Assembly: GCA_903813345.2 (NCBI GenBank)
Contig: CAIIXF020000006.1
Coordinates: 16,684,348 to 16,748,347, forward strand
Origin: Owenia fusiformis
Taxonomy: Eukaryota > Annelida > Polychaeta > Sabellida > Oweniidae
Reading direction: 5' to 3'
Length of the DNA: 64,000 nt
The notes below the pieces were generated by a model that was not told the origin of the DNA, did no database searches, and worked only from the letters and a program-made list of their open reading frames with translations. Position numbers and translations under genes: made by a program. Position 1 is the stretch's first letter, and each line of letters begins with the position of its first letter. Positions 1 through 11,549 of the stretch are shown here, one piece after another.

Positions 1-360
1 GGGACCGACTGCGAATTCATCAGGGGATATTGCAGCAAAAATGGCTTGATGGGTTCGTTACCACTTGGCAGGTGGTTGTGCCAAAATCTCTGCAGCATGA
101 TGTCCTTGCTGGTGTGCATGACTCCCATGACGCTGGGCACTTAGGTGTTTCCAAAACTATCCACCATGTCCGTTAGAGCTACTATTGGCTTGGGTTCAAA
201 GCTCATATCGCTCGGTGGGTGGCTGAGTGCATCATCTGTCAAAGGCATAAACCACCCACTAGGAAGGCTAAGGCTCCAATAAAAACTTATAATGTCGGGG
301 CTCCCTTGGAAAGGGTTGCTCTTGACATAGTTGACCCTTTGCCCGAGTCACTGTCCGGTT
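1..360 (+). pseudogene. Ty3/gypsy integrase fragment (zinc-binding N-terminal region), truncated
   Basis: Translation of the plus strand gives a retrotransposon integrase HHCC zinc-binding module: a histidine pair in a GHLG..KT context near 130-155, a YYWLG-like stretch after it, and the CxxC pair (CIICQRHK) near 232-250, followed by the start of the catalytic domain near 310-345 (ERVALDIVDPLPES). A TAG codon at 174-176 interrupts the frame, so the copy is dead. It begins at the window edge and stops abruptly near 360, where plus-strand homology gives way to reverse-transcriptase sequence on the opposite strand. Family assignment to Ty3/gypsy pol rests on motif order and spacing. The rest of the integrase core is absent. 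Confidence 0.8.
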
Positions 361-1407
361 GAGAGAAGAGGAATAGAAATCAAGCCCACAGGAAGATGTA
401 TCACAGTCTAGTACAAAAGGCAAAGACATGTCTGGAAAGGCAAGAATCTCTGTATGGCAAAAATGCTCCTTCATGTCAGTGAATGAGGCCTCACATTCAT
501 CAGTCCATAAGAACTTTGAATTCTTCTCAGAGAGTCGAGTTAACGGTCGAGCCTCGGAGGAGAATCCCTTAACGAACATACGGTAATAGGACCCCAAACC
601 CACAAAAGCTTGCACATCACGAAGCTTCTTTGGAGTGGGCCAATTGAGGATGAGCTCAATTTTTGCAGGATCAGGAGCAATGCCCTGGCTGGAGACAGTG
701 TGTTCCAAAAAGGCGACTTCAGATTTGAACAAGTTACACTTCTTAGGTGACAATTTCAATCCAGCTGTTCTCAGATGGCCAAACACCTCAGACAGCCGCT
801 GGAGATGTTCATCAATAGTGTAAAGACAATGATATCGTCCAAGTACATTAAACAAGACTCATATCGAAGTCCCTCAAGGACACACTCAATTAGTCTCTCA
901 AAAGTGGCGGGCGCATTACAGAGGCCGAAAGGCATAACTGTAAATTCAAAAAGCCCTCGATGAATGGTAAAAGCAGTCTTAACGGCATCGTCCTGGTCCA
1001 TAAGGACCTGCCAATAGCCGCTGGCCAAATCAAGAGTACTAAAGAGCTTGGAGCCAGAAAGAGAATCAAGTGTGTCATCAATGTGAGGTAGAGGATAGGC
1101 ATCTTTGAACGTGACTTCGTTTAAGCGCCTATAGTCAACACAGAAACGCTGAGAGCCATCTTTTTTAGGCACAAAAACAATGGGTGATGCCCAGGGACTT
1201 TTAGATGGTTTAACTATTCCCAGATCCAGCATATCTTGAATAGCCTTTTCTCCGTTCTCCCTCAGCTTTCTTAGCTGGTTGTGATGTGCCAGTGTTTATT
1301 TTGTGTGTAATTACGTCTGTGCGACCCAAATCAAGTTTGTTTTTACGAAGGCCCCCCACGAAGTGGGCAGAGCCATTCGTTCTATGGACCGACTGTCGAC
1401 CATTCAC
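361..1407 (-). pseudogene. Ty3/gypsy reverse transcriptase and start of RNase H, frameshifted
   Basis: Read on the minus strand from about 1407, this fragment gives the protease-RT linker (DVITHKINTG), then RT motifs SPWASPIVFVPKKDG, RFCVDYRRLNE, LASGYWQV, MPFGLCNAPATFE and the catalytic box YLDD near 830-840, then the thumb/connection region and an RNase H start (FVLDCDTSSCG) near 375-410. At least two frame changes break it, one near 1240-1260 just before the RT domain and one near 825-840 straight after YLDD. It ends at about 361 against the oppositely oriented integrase piece. No LTR, primer-binding site or gag was found in the window. It is a degraded copy of a common family, not a host gene. 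Confidence 0.88.
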
Positions 1408-1666
1408 GTGACCAAAAGTCCGCCATTATTACCTTATATGGCAAATCATCAAAGCAACGATCACGACGTCATATGTTGTGTTTGTGATGAAGATATGACG
1501 TAATATAACATAAACTATGACATCAGTTACTTATTGCCCTATCAACTAAATAGAGAAGAAAGCTAAACGTCACACATCACAGTGTTTTTATATTTTAATT
1601 TGTGACGTCATTAACATGTTACCTAGCAAACAGAAAACAAGCAGTAAAATGTAGTTTGTTCATTAG

Positions 1667-1901
1667 AATGCCGGTTTCGAAGAAACGGCATTCTATAGTT
1701 TTCGCCTTTTTCTTTTTAGAATGCCGGTTTCGAAGAAACGGCATTCTATAGTTTTCGCCTTTTTCTTATTATTAGAATGCCGGTTTCGAAGAAACGGCAT
1801 TCTATAGTTTTCGCCTTTTTCTTATTTTTATTTTCTTTATTATTAGAATGCGGGTTTCGAAGAAACGGCATTCTATAGTTTTCGCCTTTTTCTTATTTTT
1901 A
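1667..1901 (+). repeat. Four tandem copies of a ~53-bp palindrome-bearing unit
   Basis: Four successive units start near 1667, 1719, 1774 and 1845. Each holds a near-perfect inverted repeat in which AGAATGCCG pairs with CGGCATTCT across a TTTCGAAGAAA core, followed by TATAGTTTTCGCC and a T-rich tail. The CGGCATTC arm recurs near the 3' end of every family-B unit downstream (near 7456, 8168, 10151 and 11343). These units may therefore be isolated 5'-terminal pieces of that element family. No coding content was seen. Confidence 0.8.
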
Positions 1902-2030
1902 TTAGACTCCAGATGTAAATCTGGAGTCTATTGTTTTCGTCAGTATTCTTCTTTATTATTATTATTAGACTCCAGATGTAAATCTGGAGTCTATTGTTTT
2001 CGTCAGTATTCTTCTTTATTATTATTATTA
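1902..2030 (+). repeat. Two tandem copies of a second palindrome-bearing unit in (ATT)n
   Basis: Two ~63-bp units (near 1902 and 1965) carry an inverted repeat, AGACTCCAG paired with CTGGAGTCT, followed by ATTGTTTTCGTCAGTATTCTTC and an (ATT)n run. The arm CTGGAGTCT reappears just inside the 3' end of each family-A unit (near 3378, 4752 and 6375). They look like 5' termini of family A, in parallel with the preceding block and family B. Confidence 0.75.
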
Positions 2031-3418
2031 TTTTTCTCTACTCGTTTTCTCAATAACTAGAAGACATTGAGTCAAGTCCTGTATATCCTCAATTTAGGTC
2101 CAGTATCTAGTTTCTCGGAAATTGGGTCAAATTTTTATCTAGGTCAAAGGTCAAGAACTAGGTCAAATCCAGTACTTTGTCACTTTTTTCAGTTTTCTCG
2201 GTCGTCCTTCAATATTTTCGATCCGGTTTTTTTTCATTGTGTTCCTTATAAAAAAGTAGGAAAGCTAGGGTCGATTTAGTTTTTTGATATCTCAAACCGA
2301 TTTCGAGATATCAGTGTCTGAAAACGAGGTCCAAAAAAAAGTTCTCCGGATCAAATGTCCAGGATATTAGTCTTATAGGAAATTTTCTCAGGATTCCGAA
2401 TCTGAAAACCAAATTCGAATTGGACTTCCGGTTCGGAAGTTATGGCGTTTTGAAAGCTCAAAAATCGCTAAATTTGGTGCCCATGTTAAGTCAATGGGAA
2501 AAAAGATTTTTTTGAAGTGAAAAATACGAAATATAGACTGAGTTTAGCTTAATTTAATGAAAGCTTTTAAAAGAAGGGGACCTCAAAAGCCATCTAGCTT
2601 CAAAATTTTGACACCAAAATACCTAGGTCAAAATCTAGGTCAAATCCAAAGGTTTTCCTTATTTTTGTGATTCTGACACTACACTTTAATTATATTCCTC
2701 GAAATTGTGTATATATGTAGCCAAGAGTGTGTTAATAGTGTTAGCCTTTTGCCGTCAGAAAGTATTTTGACCCACTTTTGAGATATGGTGTCCGAAAAGT
2801 AGGTCAAAATAAAAAGTTCTCCAAATTTAACGTTTGAGTTATGAATTAATGAAAGAATTTTCTCAGAAATCCGAATCTGCAAACCAAATTTCAATCTGAC
2901 TTCCGGTTCCGAAGTTATGGAGTGTCCAAAAAGTAGGTCAAAATAAAAATTCGCCAAATTTAACATATGAGTTATGAATTAGGGGTAGAATTTTGTCAGG
3001 AATCCGAATCTTTAAATTAAATTTCGATCCGACTTCCGGTTCGGAAGTTATGGCGTTTTGAAATTTCGGAAAATCGATCTGATGGTAACCTGATAGAAAG
3101 TCAAGAGTAGAGAAGAAAATATTGAAAAATTCATCCATCCTTCCTATCTGATCCTATTCTATCCTATCCTATCCTTCCTATCTATCCTTCCTTCATATCT
3201 TTTCCTTCCTATCCTATCATATCCTTTCTTCCTATTCTATTCTATCCTATCCTTCTTTTTATTCTATCCTATCGTTCCTTCCTATTTTCTCCTATCCTAC
3301 CTTCCTATTTTTTTCATCCATCTTTTTCTGGATGACTCAGCTTATTCTGGATGACTCGGCTAAAAATGGTCTAAATCTGGAGTCTGAAATTGAACTTCGT
3401 TCAATTTCCAAAGTCTAG
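2031..3418 (+). repeat. Family A element, copy 1 (Helitron/Helentron-like, non-autonomous)
   Basis: The unit begins TCTCTACTCG straight after an (ATT)n run. It ends with the perfect hairpin GAAATTGAAC/GTTCAATTTC, a 6-nt spacer and CTAG (3415-3418), followed again by (ATT)n. A 3' hairpin plus CTRR end is the established hallmark of rolling-circle Helitrons. The subterminal inverted repeats and T-rich target fit the Helentron subtype better. The interior holds ~130-bp internal repeats built on a GACTTCCGGTTCGGAAGT palindrome and a C+T-rich tract (3130-3330). No Rep/helicase coding was found. The small ORFs are repeat artefacts. Class assignment is inferred from termini only. Confidence 0.6.
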
Positions 3419-3431
3419 TTATTATTATTTT

Positions 3432-4792
3432 TCTCTACACGTTTTCTCAATAACTAGAAGACATTGAGTCAAGTCCTGTATACAGTCAATTTAGGTCCAG
3501 TATCTAGTTTCTCGGAAATTGGGTCGATTTTTTATACAGGTCAAAGGTCAAGAACTAGGTCAAATCTTGTATTTTCATCATTTTACCAATTTTCTCAGTC
3601 GTTCTTCAATGTTTTTTCTTGGTCTTTTTTTCATCATGTTCCTTGGAAACAAAGCTAATTCCGTAAGGCAAATCGTTTTTTGATTACTCTTACCGATTTT
3701 GAAGTATGGCGTCCAGAAAGTAGGTCACACCAAAACGTGCTCCAAATTCAATGTATGAGTTATGAATTAGGTGTAGAATTTTGTCAGGAATCCGAATCTG
3801 CAAACCAAATTTCGATCCGACTTCTGGTTCGGAAGTTATGGCGTTTTGAAAACTCAAAAATCGCTAAATTTTGTGCCCATGTTAATTCAATGGGAAAAAA
3901 GATTTTTTTGAAGTGAAAAATACGAAATATAGACTGAGTTCAGCTTAATTTAATGAAAGCTTTCAAAAGAAGGGGACCTCAAAAGCCATCTAGCTTCAGA
4001 ATTTGGACACCAAAATTCCTAGGTCAAAATCTAGGTCAAATTCAAAGGTTTTCCTTATTTTTGCGATTCTGACACTACACTTCAATTATATTCTTCGAAA
4101 TTGCTTATACATGTAGCCAAGAGTGTGCTAATAGTGTTAGCCTTTTGCCGTCAGAAAGTATTTTGACCCACTTTTGAGATATGGTGTCCGAAAAGTAGGT
4201 CAAAATAAAAAGTTCTTCAAATTTAACGTATGAGTTATGAATTAGGAGTAGAATTTTGTCAGGAATCCGAATCTGCAAACCAAATTTAGATCTGACTTCC
4301 GGTTTGGAAGTTATGGCGTGTCCGAAAAGTAGGTCAAAATAAAAAGTTTCCAAATTTAACGTATGAGTTATGAATTAGGAGTAGAATTTTGTCAGGAATC
4401 AAAATCTTCAAATCAAATTTCGATCCGACTTCCGGTTCGGAAGTTATGGCGTTTTGAAATTTTGGAAAATTGATCTGATGGTATCCTGATAGAAAGTCAA
4501 GAGTAGAGAAGATAATATTGAAAAATTCATCCATCAATCCTTCCTATCTGATCCTATCCTTTCCTTCCTATCATATCCTTTCTTCCTATTCTGTTCTATC
4601 CTATCCTTCTTTCTTATTCTATCCTATCGTTCCTTCCCATTCTATCCTATCCTACCTTCCTATTTTATCCATCCATCTTATTCTGGATGACTCAGCTTAT
4701 TCTGGATGACTCGGCTTATTTTAGATGACTGGGCTTAAAAAAGTCTAGATCTGGAGTCTGAAATTGAACTTCGTTCAATTTCCAAAGTCTAG
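3432..4792 (+). repeat. Family A element, copy 2
   Basis: This copy is head-to-tail with copy 1, from TCTCTACACG (3432) to the terminal hairpin and CTAG (4789-4792). It shares the DR1-like AGGTCAAAGGTCA near its 5' end (3538-3550), the internal CTTCCGGTTCGGAAG palindromes and a shorter polypyrimidine tract at 4530-4680. It is non-coding. Confidence 0.62.
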
Positions 4793-4814
4793 TTATTATT
4801 ATTATTATTATTTT

Positions 4815-6415
4815 TCTCTATACGTTTTCTCAATAACTAGAAGACATTGAGTCAAGTCCTGTATATGGTATATTTAGGTTCAGTATCTAGTTTCTCGGAA
4901 ATTGGGTCAAATTTTTATCTAGGTCAAAGGTCAAGAACTAGGTCAAATCCAGTACTTTGTCACTTTTTTCAATTTTCTCAGTCGTCCTTCAATATTTTAG
5001 ATCCAGGTTTTTTTCATTGTGTTCCTCATAAAAAAGTAGGAAAGCTAGGGTCGATTTAGTTTTTTGATATCTCAAACCGATTTTGAGATATGGCGTCCAG
5101 AAAGTAGGTCACACCAAAACGTGCTCCAAATTCAATGTATGAGTTATGAATTAGGGGTAGAATTTTGTCAGGAATCCGAATCTACAAACCAAATTTCGAT
5201 CCGACTTCTGGTTCAGAAGTTATGGCGTTTTGAAAACTCAAAAATCGCTAAATTTTGTGCCCATGTTAAGTCAATGGGAAAAAAGATTTTTTTGAAGTGA
5301 AAAATACGAAATATAGACTGAGTTCAGCTTAATTTAATGAAAGCTTTCAAAAGAAGGGGACCTCAAAAGCCATCTAGCTTCAGAATTTGGACACCAAAAT
5401 TCCTAGGTCAAAATCTAGGTCAAATTCAAAGGTTTTCCTTATTTTTGCGATTCTGACACTACACTTCAATTATATTCTTCGAAATTGTGTATACATGTAG
5501 CCAAGAGTGTGCTAATAGTGTTAGCCTTTTGCCGTCAGAAAGTTTTTTGACCCACTTTTGAGATATGGTGTCCGAAAAGTAGGTCAAAATAAAAAGTTCT
5601 CCAAATTTAACGTATGAGTTATGAATTAGGAGTAGAATTTTGTCAGGAATCCGAATCTGCAAATCAAATTTCGATCTGACTTCCGGTCTGGAAGTTATGG
5701 CGTGTCCGAAAAGTAGGTCAAAATAAAAAATTTCCAAATTTAAAGTATGAGTTATGAATTAGGGGTAGAATTTTGTCAGGAATCCGAATCTGCAAACAAA
5801 ATTTCGATCCGACTTCCGGTTCCGAAGTTATGGTGTGTCCAAAAAGTAGGTCAAAATAAAAATTCGCCAAATTTAACGTATGAGTTATGAATTAGGGGTA
5901 GAATTTTGTCAGGAATCCGAATCATTAAATCAAATTTGGATCCGACTTCCGGTCCGGAAGTTATGGCGTTTTGAAATTTCGGAAAAGCGATCTGATGGTA
6001 TCCTGATAGAAAGTCAAGAGTAGAGAAGAAAATATTGAAAAATTCATCCATCCTTCCTATCTGATCCTATCCTATCCTTTCCTTCCTATCTATCCTTCCT
6101 TCGTATCCTTTCCTTCCTATCCTTTCCTTCCTATCCTTCCTATCCTTTCCTTCCTATCCTTCCTATCCTTTCCTTCCTATCCTTCCTATCCTCTCCTATC
6201 ATATCCTTTCTTCCTATTCTGTTCTATCCTTCTTTCTTATTCTATCCTATCGTTCCTTCCCATTCTATCCTATCCTATCTTCCTATTTTATCCATCCATC
6301 TTATTCTGGATGACTCAGCTTATTCTGGATGACTCGGCTTATTTTAGATGACTGGGCTTAAAAAAGTCTAGATCTGGAGTCTGAAATTGAACTTCGTTCA
6401 ATTTCGAAAGTCTAG
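4815..6415 (+). repeat. Family A element, copy 3
   Basis: This is the longest family-A copy (about 1.6 kb), from TCTCTATACG to the hairpin and CTAG (6412-6415). It carries one extra internal ~130-bp subrepeat (about 5700-5850) and the longest polypyrimidine tract (6050-6300, repeats of TTCCTATCC). This expansion of internal repeats explains most of its extra length over copies 1 and 2. It is non-coding. Confidence 0.62.
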
Positions 6416-6428
6416 TTATTATTATTAT

Positions 6429-7497
6429 TCCACGCAAGATTTCTCTGCACACACCGACATGTCAGCTAATTAGCATATACCATCAACCTTGACATGTTCC
6501 TGGGCTACAGGGAAATGCCTTCATTTTTTTAATTAGCCCCTCCCTAATTAGCCAAGGTCAAATCGCAAATTTTTACATTTTTGCACGTACAAGGAGTAAC
6601 CATTTTTATTTTTTACCCAAAATTTGCATATGCCATCCCTCACAATTGCCATTTCACATATATTCCCGGTTTTAAAATTGGGTGCCCCAAATTTGAAAAA
6701 TGGGGCACCCCAGTGGGGCAAAATTTGAAAACTGTGTATCCGATCCCAATTCTGAGCAGATATAAAGAATAGAAGCCCCTGATTCTAAATATGCTTTCGG
6801 TTTTGGAATCCGACCTCTGAGTGACCTTGAAAAGGTCAACAAGTTCAAAAATCAAAATCGCTCAAATTGATTCCAAATTGGTACCATTGTATTACACTGT
6901 ACTCGGATAGAGTAAATTAGGTCACCATTTTGACCTTGACCTTTGACATTGACCTTCAAATGACCTCAAAGTTGAAAACTAGGATTTTCATTTCAATTCT
7001 TTGCAAGTATGAAGTATGGATGTCCCTGATTCTAAATATGCTTGTGGTTTTGGAATTTGACCTCCGGGTGACCTTGAAAAGGTCAAAAAGGTTAAATTGC
7101 TAAAATTGCTCAAATTGATTCGAAATTGGTACCATTGTATTACACTGTACTAAACTAGAGTAAATTAGGTCAACATTTTGACCTTGACCTTTGACCTTCA
7201 CCGTAAAATGACGTAAAACTTATTTCTTGTTTTACCTGTTCAAGGAGCCACTGTAGTTATTTTTTGCATGCCTTACTCATCCCATTTAACATAACTCTAG
7301 GGTTTATAATTTGGGTGATTTTCATTCCAATTCTTTGCAAGTATGAAGTATGGATGTCCCTGATTCTAAATATGCTTGTGGTTTTGGAATTCGACCTCTG
7401 CGTGACCTTGAAAAAGGTCAATTGTGCACCGAATTTGCTGCTGCGGCGAGGAACGGCATTCTACGAAATCGCCCCCGTGGCGATTTTAAATGTCTAG
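6429..7497 (+). repeat. Family B element, copy 1 (Helitron/Helentron-like, non-autonomous)
   Basis: The unit begins TCCACGCAAGATTTCTC directly after (ATT)n. It ends with GGAACGGCATTCTACG, the hairpin AAATCGCC/GGCGATTT, a 7-nt spacer and CTAG (7494-7497), then (ATT)n. Its 3' end has the same layout as family A, including a shared GTCTAGTTATTATT terminus, but the body is unrelated. It is rich in TTGACCTTTGACCT motifs. A 63-codon ORF near 6581-6772 is repeated almost unchanged in later copies, with a longer overlapping ORF on the other strand. It matches nothing I recognise and is not called as a gene. Confidence 0.6.
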
Positions 7498-7507
7498 TTA
7501 TTATTAT

Positions 7508-8209
7508 TCCACGCAAGATTTCTCCGCACACACCGACATGTCAGCTAATTAGCATATACCATCAACCTTGACATGTTCCTGGGCTACAGGGAAATGCCTT
7601 CATTTTTTTAATTAGCCCCTCCCTAATTAGCCAAGGTCAAATCGCAAATTTTTACATTTTTGCACGTACAAGGAGTAACCATTTTTATTTTTTACCCAAA
7701 ATTTGCATATGCCATCCCTCACAATTGCCATTTCACATATATTCCCGGTTTTAAAATTGGGTGCCCCAAATTTGAAAAATGGGGCACCCCAGTGGGGCAA
7801 AATTTGAAAACTGTGTATCCGATCCCAATTCTGAGCAGATATAAAGAATAGAAGCCCCTGATTCTAAATATGCTTTCGGTTTTGGAATCCGACCTCTGAG
7901 TGACCTTGAAAAGGTCAACAAGTTCAAAAATCAAAATCGCTCAAATTGATTCCAAATTGGTACCATTGTATTACACTGTACTCGGATAGAGTAAATTAGG
8001 TCACCATTTTGACCTTGACCTTTGACATTGACCTTCAAATGACCTCAAAGTTGAAAACTAGGATTTTCATTTCAATTCTTTGCAAGTATGAAGTATGGAT
8101 GTCCCTGATTCTAAAAATGCTTGTGGTTTAGGAATTTGACCTCCGGGTGACCTTGCGGCGAGGAACGGCATTCTACGAAATCGCCCCCGTGGCGATTTTA
8201 AATGTCTAG
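7508..8209 (+). repeat. Family B element, copy 2, internally deleted
   Basis: The first ~640 bases are nearly identical to copy 1. The sequence then jumps from the CCGGGTGACCTTG region straight to GCGGCGAGGAACGGCATTC near 8156, deleting about 370 bases, and ends with the same hairpin and CTAG (8206-8209). The near identity of the retained part argues for recent amplification. Confidence 0.62.
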
Positions 8210-8216
8210 TTATTAT

Positions 8217-10195
8217 TCCACGCAAGATTTCTCCGCACACACCGACATGTCAGCTAATTAGCATATACCATCAACCTTGACATGTTCCTGGGCTACAGGG
8301 AAATGCCTTCATTTTTTTAATTAGCCCCTCCCTAATTAGCCAAGGTCAAATCGCAAATTTTTACATTTTTGCACGTACAAGGAGTAACCATTTTTATTTT
8401 TTACCCAAAATTTGCATATGCCATCCCTCACAATTGCCATTTCACATATATTCCGGGTTTTAAAATTGGGTGCCCCAAATTTGAAAAATGGGGCACCCCA
8501 GTGGGGCAAAATTTGAAAACTGTGTATCCGATCCCAATTCTGAGCAGATATAAAGAATAGAAGCCCCTGATTCCAAATATGCTTTCGGTTTTGGAATCCG
8601 ACCTCTGAGTGACCTTGAAAAGGTCAACAAGTTCAAAAATCAAAATCGCTCAAATTGGTACCATTGTATTACACTGTACTCGGATAGAGTAAATTAGGTC
8701 ACCATTTTGACCTTGACCTTTGACATTGACCTTCAAATGACCTCAAAGTTGAAAACTAGGATTTTCATTCCAATTCTTTGCAAGTATGAAGTATGGATGT
8801 CCCTGATTCTAAATATGCTTGTGGTTTTGGAATTGACCTTGAAAAGGTCAAAAAGGTTAAATTGCTCAAATTGATTCGAAATTGGTACCATTGTTTACAC
8901 TGTACTAAACTAGAGTAAATTAGGTCAACATTTTGACCTTGACCTTTGACCTTCACCGTAAAATGACGTAAAATTTATTTCTTGTTTTACCTGTTCAAGG
9001 AGCCACTGTAGTTATTTTTTGCATGCCTTACTCTTCCCATTTAACATATCTCTAGGGTTTATAATTTGGGTGATTTTCATTCCAATTCTTTGCAAGTATG
9101 AAGTATGGATGTCCCTGATTCTAAATATGCTTGTGGTTTTGGAATTTGACCTCCGGGTGACCTTGAAAAGGTCAAAAAGGTTAAATTGCTAAAATTGCTC
9201 AAATTGATTCGAAATTGGTACCATTGTATTACACTGTACTTAACTATAGTAAATTAGGTCAACATTTTGACCTTGACCTTTGACCTTCAACGTAAAACGA
9301 CGTAAGACATATTTCTCGTTTTTCATGTACAAGGAGCCACTATAGATATGTTTTGCCCAAATTTTGTACATGGCATGCCTCATTCTTCTCATTTAACATA
9401 TATTCCGGGTTTTTTAATTGGGATTGGGTTGGGCACCCCAGTGGGGCAAAATTTGAAAAACTATGAATTTCATCATAATTCTTACCAAAAATAAAGAATA
9501 AAAGCCCCTGATATCAAATATCACAGCAATGTGTCCGCTTATTAGCATGTACCATCAACCTTGACATTTACCTGGGCTACAGGGAAATGTCTTCATTTTT
9601 TAATTGGCTCCACCTTAATGAGCCAAGGTCAAATCTTTAATTTTACATTTTTGTACGTACTTATATTTCACCTTATTTCATCACTATCTGCACCATATGG
9701 GGTACTTCGACTGCTCCAAATAAAGTAAAGATTCTTCCAAATCGCCATTTTTGGTGATATTTGTGGTGATAAAACAGCTTTAATTGCAATAAAAACTAAT
9801 TTTCTTCGATTAAAGTACACTTCCGGTTTGCTATTATCTATGTCTATGTCAATAATATCTGCAAAAGACTAATAAGCCCATATAGAGCAGATTACTGTAT
9901 ATTATGACTGCCTAAATGGTATCAAGAAATAACAAGTTTAACACTTTGTTTTCCTAATCTATATAGGGGGCACGCGACAGCGCTTTAAAACGCGTCTGGG
10001 AGGATAAGGGTACGGGTTTTTAAATTGAGTGCCAAAATTTCAAAAATATGGCAAAACATGATATCAAATATGCTTTCGGTTTTGGAATTCGACCTCTGCG
10101 TGACCTTGAAAAAGGTCAATTGTGCACCGAATTTGCTGCTGCGGCGAGGAACGGCATTCTACGAAATCGCCCCCGTGGTGATTTTAAATGTCTAG
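8217..10195 (+). repeat. Family B element, copy 3, with internal degraded nested copy
   Basis: This copy begins like copies 1 and 2 and ends with hairpin and CTAG at 10192-10195. It is almost twice as long. Around 9530-9660 a diverged second start of the same family is embedded (TTAGCATGTACCATCAACC...), followed by unrelated sequence. A GC-rich island near 9965-10015 (CACGCGACAGCG) recurs near 11160-11210 in copy 4. Confidence 0.55.
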
Positions 10196-10205
10196 TTTTT
10201 ATTAT

Positions 10206-11386
10206 TCCACGCAAGATTTCTCCGCACACACCGACATGTCAGCTAATTAGCATATACCATCAACCTTGACATGTTCCTGGGCTACAGGGAAATGCCTTCA
10301 TTTTTTTAATTAGCCCCTCCCTAATTAGCCAAGGTCAAATCGCAAATTTTTACATTTTTGCACGTACAAGGAGTAACCATTTTTATTTTTTACCCAAAAT
10401 TTGCATATGCCATCCCTCACAATTGGCAATTCACATATATTCCGGGTTTTAAAATTTTTCAAATTTGGGGCACCCCAGTGGGGCAAAATTTGAAAACTGT
10501 GTATCCGATCCCAATTCTGAGCAGATATAAAGAATAGAAGCCCCTGATTCCAAATATGCTTTCGGTTTTGGAATCCGACCTCTGAGTGACCTTGAAAAGG
10601 TCAACAAGTTCAAAAATCAAAATCGCTCAAATTGATTCCAAATTGGTACCATTGTATTACACTGTACTCGGATAGAGTAAATTAGGTCACCATTTTGACC
10701 TTGACCTTTGACATTGACCTTCAAATGACCTCAAAGTTGAAAACTAGGATTTTCATTCCAATTCTTTGCAAGTATGAAGTATAAATGTCCCTGATTCTAA
10801 ATATGCTTGTGGTTTTGGAATTTGACCTCCGGGTGACCTTGAAAAGGTCAAAAAGGTTAAATTGCTAAAACTGCTCAAATTGATTCGAAATTGGTACCAT
10901 TGTATTACACTGTACTAAACTAGAGTAAATTAGGTCAACATTTTGACCTTGACCTTTGACCTTCACCGTAAAATGACGTAAAACTTATTTCTTGTTTTAC
11001 CTGTTCAAGGAGCCACTGTAGTTATTTTTTGCATGCCTTACTCTTCCCATTTAACATATCTCTAGGGTTTATAATTTGGGTGATTTTCATTCCAATTCTT
11101 TGCAAGTATGAAGTATGGATGTCCCTGATTCTAAATATGTTTTCCTAATCTATATAGGGGGCACGCGACAGCGCTTTAAAGCGCGTCTGGGAGGATAAGG
11201 GTACGGGTTTTTAAATTGAGTGCCAAAATTTCAAAAATATGGCAAAATATGATATCAAATATGCTTTCGGTTTTGGAATTCGACCTCTGCATGACCTTGA
11301 AAAAGGTCAATTGTGCACCGAATTTGCTGCTGCGTCGAGGAACGGCATTCTACGAAATCGCCCCCGTGGCGATTTTAAATGTCTAG
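10206..11386 (+). repeat. Family B element, copy 4
   Basis: This is the last head-to-tail copy, ending with the hairpin and CTAG at 11383-11386. The following sequence is GTTGTCTTTC, not (ATT)n, so the array stops here. The centre matches copies 1 and 3. The 3' third carries the CACGCGACAGCGC segment shared with copy 3. It is non-coding. Confidence 0.6.
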
Positions 11387-11549
11387 TTGTCTTTCTCTGT
11401 GGTATTTCCATAAAAAGTTGATCAGTTTTGTCAAAATAGCATTATGGCCTTCGTATTTTTCTAGTGTCATTTTCACTTGATTTTCTTGTTAGCAAAAAGG
11501 TCTTGATTAGACATGATAAATTGTTTAACCTTTTCTGATTCATGTAAGT

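Noticed and set aside
6581-8643. A 63-codon plus-strand ORF and 71-codon minus-strand ORF repeated unchanged in three family-B copies
   Set aside because: The frames persist because the copies are nearly identical. There is no domain, start context or codon-level conservation that differs from surrounding repeat DNA.
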